DNA of 64,000 nt, taken from assembly GCA_937991645.1 (NCBI GenBank), contig CALKPL010000019.1:39771-103770 (forward strand), in the 5' to 3' direction. A program made the position numbers and the translations under genes. The notes beneath the pieces are model-generated. The model worked only from the letters and a program-made list of their open reading frames with translations. It did not search any database and was not told where the DNA came from. Origin of the DNA: UMGS1783 sp900555065. Its GTDB lineage: Bacteria > Bacillota > Clostridia > Oscillospirales > UMGS1783. Positions within the stretch are counted from its first letter, which is position 1, and each line of letters opens with the position of its first letter. Below are positions 49,498 to 55,953 of this stretch, piece after piece.

Positions 49498-50538
49498 TCA
49501 CCAGTTGCGGAACCCCTCTTTTTCTACGGCGTCCGGATCCGTACTGCTCCGCACGACAAGCCCGGTTTCAATGGAACGAAGCCGGGCGGGCGCGGAGTAG
49601 TTCTCAATCCGGGACAGCGCCAGCTCCATTGCATGCCGGCCGAGCATGTCCGCCGGCATGCGGACAGAGGAGAGGGGCGGCCTTACGAGCGAAGCGACGA
49701 ACGAGTCGTCAAAGCCGATTACCCGAACGTCTTCCGGCACGCGGACGCCCGCTTCGCGCAGTGCGCTGAGCGCGCCGACGGCCATCTGGTCGTTGGAGGC
49801 GAACACGCCGTCGAACGCAGGTCCGTTTCGGAGCGCGCGCACGGTCGCGTCGTATCCGCTCTGGGGTGAAAAGTCGCCGTAGACGGTCCGGCCTTCGGCT
49901 CTGCCGTCCTTCAACTCGTCCATAAAGCCGCGCACGCGGTTCTCGGCCGCCCAGGAGTTCTGCGGCCCGGTGATATGCAGAAGCCTGCGGCATCCGCACT
50001 CGAGCAGGTGCCGCGTCGCCGTGCGCGCGCCGCCGTAGTTGTCCGCCTCCACGGAATCAATCCCATAAGCGGTTAGGTCGCGTTCTATACTGATTACAGC
50101 CGTCTTTTTCCCGGTCGCGGCCATAAGTTTGAGCTGCCTGAAATAGTCGGCGTTGTCCGGGTCCGCGACGGTGTCCAGGATAATCGCGTCGAACCGGTTC
50201 TTGCGCATGGTGTTCACATACTGCTGTTCGAGCTCAAACTCGTCGTTCGCGTCGATGCACATCAGATGGAAGCCGCGCGCAGTGGCGATGGCGCGGCACT
50301 CGCGCAGCAGGCGCCCGAAGAACACCCGGCTGAAGTTTGTGATGATCACCCCAATCATGTTGGAGCGCGCGCTCTTCATGTTGCGCGCCACAGGATCGGC
50401 TTCGTAGCCGAGCTCTTCAATGGCGGCCACAATCCGCGCAGTCGTCTCCGGAGAGACGTATTTTGTGCCGTTGATCATGTTGCTGACAGTGGAGATGGCA
50501 ACGCCTGCGCGTTTCGCGACGTCGTTAATGGTGGCCAT
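49498..50538 (-). CDS. LacI-family transcriptional regulator
   Basis: 346 residues. TINDVAKRAGVAISTVSNMINGTKYVSPETTARI is the LacI headpiece with hinge; the sugar-binding core follows (IGVIITNFSRVFFGRLLREC, DAIILDTVADPD, VFASNDQMAVGAL, VIGFDDSFVASLVRPPLSSVR). Expected to repress or activate sugar-use genes in response to a sugar. It lies 37 bases upstream of the DUF6259-like glycosidase on the same strand, so the pair form an operon. No sugar transporter is in the window. Confidence 0.94.
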   Translation of the reverse strand: MATINDVAKRAGVAISTVSNMINGTKYVSPETTARIVAAIEELGYEADPVARNMKSARSNMIGVIITNFSRVFFGRLLRECRAIATARGFHLMCIDANDEFELEQQYVNTMRKNRFDAIILDTVADPDNADYFRQLKLMAATGKKTAVISIERDLTAYGIDSVEADNYGGARTATRHLLECGCRRLLHITGPQNSWAAENRVRGFMDELKDGRAEGRTVYGDFSPQSGYDATVRALRNGPAFDGVFASNDQMAVGALSALREAGVRVPEDVRVIGFDDSFVASLVRPPLSSVRMPADMLGRHAMELALSRIENYSAPARLRSIETGLVVRSSTDPDAVEKEGFRNW

Positions 50539-50855
50539 GGATTCACCTTCCCTTTAAAAGATGTCCGGACTTTTTTCATTTTGTGCGCCGCGCGCATATA
50601 TTCCGGTTTTTTTCGCGCTTTTATTTTGTTTTTTTATCATACCACAGCGCGGCCGGGATGTCGAGCGCTGCGCAGAAAAAAACAGGTTTCCGCGCCGGCA
50701 TTGCCGGCGTGGGAACCTGCGTTCGTGCCTGTGCAAATACATGTGGCTTTTTTCTGCGAAAACGGACGCGCGCGCCGTCCGCATGAGCGTCGGTATACCG
50801 CGCGTTCAAAGCAGGCGCATCGTCTGGCAGGGGAAAAAAGCGTTTACGCCTGCTT
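50539..50855 (-). other. Spacer with terminator-like hairpin
   Basis: A hairpin at about 50683-50719 (CAGGT...ACCTG outer pairs, GCCGG/CCGGC inner) is followed on the minus strand by a T run, so it probably terminates the rubredoxin-fusion gene. AT-rich sequence at 50575-50640 may be the lacI promoter. No gene seen. Confidence 0.6.
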
Positions 50856-52667
50856 TTACAGAAGCAACAGCATCGCCATATCCCGCGCCATCGCCTTTTC
50901 AATCGCGTCCATAGCGGCGGCCGCGCCCGAGACGTCGGTCAGGAACACAGCGCCGCAGAGCTTGTCGCCGTCAAAGTACAGCGCCTTGTATACGTTTGAC
51001 GCAGGGTCGTCCAGCAGAATGCGCTTGTGCGCGCCGCCGCCGACCGTACCCGCTGAAAAGAGTTTGAACGCACCGTCCTCCAGCGCCGTCGCGGGCACGA
51101 TGGGCGCGTATGCCGCCGCGGCGCCGGCCATGGCCAGTCCGGCGGTCCGGCCCTGTGCCAGTGCGGCGGACCACAGCCCGGCTACCTTGCCGCCAAATTC
51201 GGCGCAGTCGCCCGCTGCATAGATATGCGGGTCGCTCGTGCGCATGGTCTGGTCCACGATCACGCCGCGGTTCACATCCAGGCCGCACGCGCGCGCAATG
51301 GACAGCTCGCTGCGCACGCCGGTGCAGACGAGCAGGAAATCCGCTTCCAGGCGCGCGCCGCCCTGCAGAATGATAGCGCCGCCGTCGGTGTCCTCCACGC
51401 CGGAGTTTACAAGCACGCGCACGCCCAGCCCCTCCAGGTGCGCCCGCAACCGCTGTGAAGCCGCCTGGTCGCCCTGTATGGACAGGATTCGGTCCGAACG
51501 CTCGATCACCGTTACCTCCAGCCCGCGCGCGCGTATGGCGAGCGCGGCCTCTATGCCGAGGATGCCGCCGCCGAGCACAGCCGCGGTCCCGGCCGCGCCT
51601 ATGAGCCGGTCGAGCTCCATTGCGTCCGCCTTTGTGCGCAGCGTCCGGACGGGCAGGCCGCCCTCCTTCTGGGGAATCGGACAGAAGGCGTTCGCCCCCG
51701 TGGCCAACAGCAGCTTGTCATAGGGCAATTCACCGCCGCCGTCGAGTACGACACGGCGCTGTTCGCGGTCTACGGCCGCCGCTCTGTCAAATATAATTTT
51801 AATATTGGCCGCGGCAAAGCCCTCCTCGCTGTCGAGCAGCGCCTGGTCAAAGGTCATTTCTCCGGCGAGCACGTCGGACAGCGCGGGCCTGTTGTACGGG
51901 AGTTCGCCCTCTCCGCACAGCAGGGTAATGGACGCGCCCGCGTTATGATTTCGGATCGTCCTTGCCGCCTCGCAGCCGGCCGCGCCGCAGCCGATGATCA
52001 CAAACGCTTCGTCAGTGTCCTTGCGCGGCGCCTGCGCTTCGTCCGCCTCCTCCACAAACGCAGCCGCGCCCGCGCCGCAGACGGGGCACGGGTCGGGCGG
52101 GACCTCCCCCTCGAATACCATATTGCAGATGGTGCAGCGCCAGCGTTTTTTTGCGGCCGGCGTGTCCGTCTTTGTAACCGGAGCCTGCGCCGCCGGGGTC
52201 TCTACCGCGACCGGCGCGTCGGCCGTGAAGGCCTCTCTGCCCGCGCCGCAGACGGGGCAGCGCTCGGGGCAGTCCGCGCTTTCGCACTTCCAGCCGCAGA
52301 TGGAACAGGTCCAGACCCTCGCCGCGGCCGGCGCGTCCGTCTGTGCCGCCGGAGCCTGCGCCGCCGGGGTCTCTACCACGGCCGGCGCTTCGGCCGTGAA
52401 GGCCTCTCTGTCCGCGCCGCAGACGGGGCAGCGCTCGGGGCAGTCCGCGCTTTCGCACTTCCAGCCGCAGATGGAACAGGTCCAGACCCTCGCCGCGGCC
52501 GGCGCGTCCGTCTGTGCCGCCGGAGCCTGCGCCGCCGGGGTCTCTACCACGGCCGGCGCGTCGGCCGTGAAGGCCTCTCTGCCCGCGCCGCAGACGGGGC
52601 AGGTGACAGGTTTGTCCGCGCCCGCTGCCGTAGATCCGCATACGAGGCATACCCAGTTCTTTTCCAT
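50856..52667 (-). CDS. Four rubredoxin-like domains fused to a FAD/NAD(P) rubredoxin-reductase-type oxidoreductase
   Basis: 603 residues. Four short iron-binding modules occupy about residues 1-215: CLVC...CPVCGA, then CSICGWK...CPVCGA twice, and CTICNMVF...CPVCGA, separated by Ala/Pro-rich linkers (VVETPAAQAPAAQTDAPAA). The C-terminal about 380 residues are a pyridine nucleotide-disulphide oxidoreductase: FVIIGCGAAGCEAA (FAD), AVLGGGILGIEAALAI (NAD(P)H), IYAAGDCAEFGG (FAD). The design suggests electrons pass from NAD(P)H via FAD to tethered rubredoxins and on to an oxygen- or peroxide-reducing partner. Modules 2 and 3 are nearly identical in DNA. GGAGGAAA precedes ATG. Confidence 0.93.
   Translation of the reverse strand: MEKNWVCLVCGSTAAGADKPVTCPVCGAGREAFTADAPAVVETPAAQAPAAQTDAPAAARVWTCSICGWKCESADCPERCPVCGADREAFTAEAPAVVETPAAQAPAAQTDAPAAARVWTCSICGWKCESADCPERCPVCGAGREAFTADAPVAVETPAAQAPVTKTDTPAAKKRWRCTICNMVFEGEVPPDPCPVCGAGAAAFVEEADEAQAPRKDTDEAFVIIGCGAAGCEAARTIRNHNAGASITLLCGEGELPYNRPALSDVLAGEMTFDQALLDSEEGFAAANIKIIFDRAAAVDREQRRVVLDGGGELPYDKLLLATGANAFCPIPQKEGGLPVRTLRTKADAMELDRLIGAAGTAAVLGGGILGIEAALAIRARGLEVTVIERSDRILSIQGDQAASQRLRAHLEGLGVRVLVNSGVEDTDGGAIILQGGARLEADFLLVCTGVRSELSIARACGLDVNRGVIVDQTMRTSDPHIYAAGDCAEFGGKVAGLWSAALAQGRTAGLAMAGAAAAYAPIVPATALEDGAFKLFSAGTVGGGAHKRILLDDPASNVYKALYFDGDKLCGAVFLTDVSGAAAAMDAIEKAMARDMAMLLLL
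52200..52610 (-). repeat. 171-bp tandem DNA repeats encoding rubredoxin modules
   Basis: Two adjacent units of 171 bp (57 codons) are nearly identical in DNA: for example AGACGGGGCA starts at 52250 and again at 52421. The flanking parts, including the next copy of the linker and CPVCGA segment near 52590, are partly alike. The identity suggests recent duplication or ongoing homogenisation. Confidence 0.85.
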
Positions 52668-52710
52668 CTCTCATTTCCTCCTGGTCTATATTTTGGCTTA
52701 TGTCCGTCCG

Positions 52711-53493
52711 TCATTCGCCCCAGATCCGGGCAAGCGCCGCAAAGGCGCGCCTGACGAACGCGCTGTAGTCGGAACCGTCGTAGTTGACGGGCCTGGGGAA
52801 TATTTCGAGGTTCAGATACCCCGTGTAGTTCACGGCCTCCATATCCGTTCGCAGCGCGGCCCAGTCGATGGACTCGTCCATGGGGATGTGGTGCTGGTCG
52901 TCCACGCCGTTGTTGTCGTGCAGATGGGTGAATCCCATCCGCGGCCCATACCGGCGCACAAACCCGATGCCACGGTTGTACGCGTTTTCATGCCCGCTGT
53001 CAAAACAGAACTGCAGATTTTTTGAACTGATGTTACCGAACAGGTAATCGAGATGAACGGGCGTGCGCAGGTTTTCGAGCAGCAGGATCACGCCGCGCTT
53101 TTCAGCGTGCTGCACAAGCCTGTTGCAGGTTTCCAGCCCAAGCTCCGAGATGTATACGTTGTCCGGCCCGCTCGTGGGGTGCACGATGAGCGACTCAATG
53201 CCGAACGCGGCGCACAGGTCGATCTGTTCCAGGTAGAGATCTGTGAGTTCGTCGTTCTGTGGTCCGGGTACCCAGAACTCGCAGTTGCGCTTAAAAGGCG
53301 GGTGCAGGTTCACAACATGCAGGCCGTGTTCCTTCGCGCTCTGTACATAGGTGTGGAGCTGTTCTTTCGTGATAAACGCGGCGTCGGAGTTGATATGTAT
53401 GTTCTGGAATCCGGCCTCTTTTGTCAGGCGCATTTGCTCGCCCAGGTCCATTTCGGGAACGGCGCGCAGGTCAATGCAAAAACGTTCAGTCAT
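52711..53493 (-). CDS. Sugar phosphate isomerase/epimerase-like TIM-barrel protein
   Basis: 260 residues from ATG 53493, 6 bases after AAAGGTG (a GTG at 53502 adds three residues). Pattern of the xylose-isomerase-like/AP endonuclease 2 family: VNLHPPF, SLIVHPTSGPDN, GVILLLENL (metal Glu), FCFDSGHENAY (metal Asp and His), FTHLHDNNGVDDQHHIP, YTGYLNLEIFP (metal Glu). Metal-dependent isomerase or epimerase of an unknown sugar. Next to the rubredoxin fusion on the same strand, spaced 43 bases. Confidence 0.88.
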   Translation of the reverse strand: MTERFCIDLRAVPEMDLGEQMRLTKEAGFQNIHINSDAAFITKEQLHTYVQSAKEHGLHVVNLHPPFKRNCEFWVPGPQNDELTDLYLEQIDLCAAFGIESLIVHPTSGPDNVYISELGLETCNRLVQHAEKRGVILLLENLRTPVHLDYLFGNISSKNLQFCFDSGHENAYNRGIGFVRRYGPRMGFTHLHDNNGVDDQHHIPMDESIDWAALRTDMEAVNYTGYLNLEIFPRPVNYDGSDYSAFVRRAFAALARIWGE

Positions 53494-53623
53494 CGGTATC
53501 ACCTTTCATATTCCACCCTCCTGCAACGGAGCAGCGGTTATTCTGTATATACCTTTAATATAACAGATCGCCGCCCATAAATCAACTAAAATAGTATTGA
53601 TAAAGCCGAAAAATGTAAAATCC

Positions 53624-53652
53624 TTGACAGAAGTCCGCGGCCGTGGTATTTG
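53624..53652 (+). promoter_or_regulatory. Predicted promoter of the TraX-like gene
   Basis: TTGACA (53624-53629), 17-base spacer, TATTTG (53647-53652), 29 bases before ATG 53681; the -10 is weak. Confidence 0.5.
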
Positions 53653-53680
53653 TATAAGAAAACGGACGGGGAGGCGGACC

Positions 53681-54376
53681 ATGCAGCGGGACAGCGGAGT
53701 CGGACTGAGCGCAGCGGCGCTAAAATGGATTGCGGCGGCCGCCATGACGGCGGACCATATCGGAATCGTGTTCAGCGCGGCGCTTCCCGCCGGTGCGCAG
53801 CTGATCCTGCGGACGGCGGGCCGCATAGCGCTGCCGCTGTTCTGCTTTTTTGTCGCGGAGGGCGCGCGCAGGACGGGTCGCCCGGGCAGATACGCCCTGC
53901 GTCTTCTGGCGTTTGCCCTGGTTTCCGAAGTCCCCTTTGATTTGATGCTTGCGGGCCGGCTCTTTGACCTGCACCGGCAAAACGTCCTGTTTACGCTGCT
54001 GTTGGGTCTGCTGGCGGTACTGGCGGCGGACCGCCTGCGCCGCCGTCCTGCCGTGGCCGTGCTGTGCGCGCTGGCCCTGTCGGGCGCGGCGCAGCTTGCG
54101 CGGACGGATTACGGCATGTTCGGCGTCTGGCTCGTCCTGTTTTTCTGGCTTCTGCCCGGCGCGTCGCCGCCGCGCGCGGCGCTTTTGTCCGTCCTGCTGT
54201 TCTGGTTGGGCGCGGCGGGCGGCGGGCTGCAAACCGGCCTGTGGCAGCTTGCCGGGCTTTTGGCCCTTCCGCTGATCCGTCTGTACGGCGGCCGGCGCGG
54301 CCGCGGCGGGAAATACGCGTTTTACGTTTATTATCCGCTGCACATGCTGCTTCTGTATCTGCTCTCCCGCTTATGA
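53681..54376 (+). CDS. TraX-like membrane protein
   Basis: 231 residues from ATG 53681 (GGGGAGG 6 bases upstream). About seven helices. LKWIAAAAMTADHIGIVF, GRIALPLFCFFVAEGARRT and FYVYYPLHMLLLYLL are TraX-family motifs. TraX acetylates F-pilin in plasmid conjugation, but homologues are common on Clostridia chromosomes with unknown roles; no conjugation genes are nearby. Single gene with a terminator hairpin. Confidence 0.9.
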   Translation: MQRDSGVGLSAAALKWIAAAAMTADHIGIVFSAALPAGAQLILRTAGRIALPLFCFFVAEGARRTGRPGRYALRLLAFALVSEVPFDLMLAGRLFDLHRQNVLFTLLLGLLAVLAADRLRRRPAVAVLCALALSGAAQLARTDYGMFGVWLVLFFWLLPGASPPRAALLSVLLFWLGAAGGGLQTGLWQLAGLLALPLIRLYGGRRGRGGKYAFYVYYPLHMLLLYLLSRL

Positions 54377-54385
54377 TAGCCTGCC

Positions 54386-54425
54386 GAAAGCGCGCCGGGA
54401 CCTTCCAAAGCCCCGGCGCGCTTTC
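54386..54425. terminator. Terminator between convergent TraX and DUF3810-like genes
   Basis: 14-base arms GAAAGCGCGCCGGG / CCCGGCGCGCTTTC with a 12-base loop; A3/T3 runs within the arms. Confidence 0.8.
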
Positions 54426-55516
54426 TATGCGTTTTCGTTTTGTATATAGTAAGCGACGAGCAGATCGACCACCTCGTCGTAGCTGTTCACGCCGCTGTTC
54501 TGTCCGAACGCCTTGAGATAGGCGTCGTTGAGCGCCGTACCGGCCTGTTCAAGCCCGCCGGCGTAACGGCTGTAATGCAGCGCCGCGGCCGCGCAGTCGA
54601 GCCTGAGCGCGTCGCCCATGCGTTCGGCCAGCGCTTCCCGGCCGGACTTTCCAAGCGCATTGTAACAGTAGACAAAGGCGTGGTAGTATCCGGCGTATGC
54701 AAACGCCGCATCCCCGCTTTCCGCGCAGGCGAGAAACGCGGCGAAATTGGCCTCGTTTTCCGGCGCGATACCAAGCCGGTGCGCCATTTCGTGCAGCATG
54801 GTAAAGGGCAGAGTCGTGTCCGGTACGTCCGTGTTGACGTTGCACTCGCCGAAAAACGGGTTGTACACGCCGGTAATTCCGAGCAGGGACAGCGCGGGCG
54901 ACGCGATCACCGCCTTGGGCGGAGCGTACGCGCCTTCAAAAAACGGATACCGCCGCGCAAGGGCGCGCATCGCGTCCGGCGCGCGTCCTGCGAGCACGGC
55001 GTACCCGCCGTTGTCAAAGGTCCCGTCCGACCTGCGCTCCACAGCTTCTGCAGCCTGGTTGGCCTGGTCCAGATAGTGTTCCGCGGCCTCGAACAGCTCC
55101 TGCTCGCCGTAGCCGCGCACAGGCAGGCCGAGGCTGTCGGACAGGGGCGCGGCATAGTAGTTCAGTCCCCACGCGAATACAAAGAAGCAGAGCGCGCCAG
55201 CGCAGGCGAGGCAGGCCCGTCCCGCCCGGTCCAGCCAGCTGCGCCCGCGGCCGCGCGCACGTCCGCACAGGCGCATGACGAGCCTTGTAAGGAGCAGGGC
55301 GGCAAGCAGGTAGACGCACAGCTCGGCTGCGGGCACGCGCGGGATCAGGGAAAAGACCGCGCCCAGCGCGCCGGATACCGCTTTGGATACGGGCCGGTAA
55401 TACGACGCGACCCATTCCGGACAGCGCCTTGCGGCCGCGCACGCGGCCAGACATAGCAGCACAAGCCCTCCGCTTACGCCGAAGCGGACGGCCGCCCTCT
55501 TTTTCTGCGCCGTCAT
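54425..55516 (-). CDS. DUF3810-like membrane protein with HExxH motif
   Basis: 363 residues from ATG 55516 with AAAGGAGG upstream; the long frame to 55897 has no such site and runs through the riboswitch region. Three N-terminal helices, then a soluble domain with LPFTMLHEMAHRLGIAPENEANFAAFLAC, an HExxH zinc motif with a downstream Glu-rich third-ligand region. Matches the DUF3810 pattern. A membrane metalloprotease role is plausible but unproven. Convergent with TraX and divergent from the cobalamin operon. Confidence 0.85.
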   Translation of the reverse strand: MTAQKKRAAVRFGVSGGLVLLCLAACAAARRCPEWVASYYRPVSKAVSGALGAVFSLIPRVPAAELCVYLLAALLLTRLVMRLCGRARGRGRSWLDRAGRACLACAGALCFFVFAWGLNYYAAPLSDSLGLPVRGYGEQELFEAAEHYLDQANQAAEAVERRSDGTFDNGGYAVLAGRAPDAMRALARRYPFFEGAYAPPKAVIASPALSLLGITGVYNPFFGECNVNTDVPDTTLPFTMLHEMAHRLGIAPENEANFAAFLACAESGDAAFAYAGYYHAFVYCYNALGKSGREALAERMGDALRLDCAAAALHYSRYAGGLEQAGTALNDAYLKAFGQNSGVNSYDEVVDLLVAYYIQNENA

Positions 55517-55605
55517 GCAACCGCCTCCTTTCCGACCACAGTATAACATATCCGGTCCTTGCCGCGCCATATAAAATTTCACAGCCGCCGCGGCGGGCAT
55601 TATGC

Positions 55606-55634
55606 TTGACAAGCAAACATCGCGCACATATAAT
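55606..55634 (+). promoter_or_regulatory. Consensus promoter of the cobalamin operon
   Basis: TTGACA (55606-55611), 17 bases, TATAAT (55629-55634): a perfect sigma-A-type promoter with start site near 55641, just before the riboswitch. Confidence 0.92.
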
Positions 55635-55647
55635 GAAGGTATTGTAA

Positions 55648-55841
55648 CGGCGGGCTGCGGCGTTATGCGCCGCATACGGAGCGATCCGTAAGGGAATATG
55701 GTGCAAATCCATAACAGCTCACATTTACTGTAAGCGGCTACGAAATCCGGATGATCCACTGGCGCGCGTGCGAGAGAGCGCGGCCGGGAAGGGCGGACGT
55801 AGGCTGGAAGCCGTAAAGTCAGGATATCTGCCCGCCGCGGT
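55648..55841 (+). promoter_or_regulatory. Cobalamin (B12) riboswitch
   Basis: Conserved blocks in order: AAGGGAATATGGTGCAAATCC (about 55690), ACAGCTCACATTTACTGTAA (the B12-box region), GATCCACTGG, and GTCAGGATATCTGCC (about 55818). GGCGGGC near 55649 can pair with GCCCGCC near 55830 to close the domain. Matches the cobalamin aptamer layout. It should lower expression of the downstream genes when a corrinoid is plentiful. Confidence 0.92.
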
Positions 55842-55901
55842 ACACGTTTATCTTTCGGTGAGGAACGATGACGCACGGACGCCCACGGGGCGTCCAATGC
55901 C

Positions 55902-55934
55902 GCTTCGCTTCCAAACGGATGCGAAGCACTTTTT
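55902..55934 (+). terminator. Putative expression-platform terminator of the riboswitch
   Basis: GCTTCGC / GCGAAGC stem (55902-55908, 55921-55927) followed by ACTTTTT, ending 6 bases before the GGAGG of the first gene. A second hairpin, GGACGCCC/GGGCGTCC (55877-55895), lies just upstream. Confidence 0.72.
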
Positions 55935-55953
55935 AATTTGGAGGAATGTAAAC

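Noticed and set aside
52012..52674. Minus-strand 220-codon frame inside the rubredoxin fusion gene, Arg/Gly-rich with repeats
   Set aside because: A shadow of the 171-bp repeats in another phase of the real gene.
55517..55897. 127-residue N-terminal extension of the DUF3810-like protein
   Set aside because: It crosses the B12 promoter and riboswitch on the opposite strand and has no ribosome binding site; ATG 55516 has AAAGGAGG.
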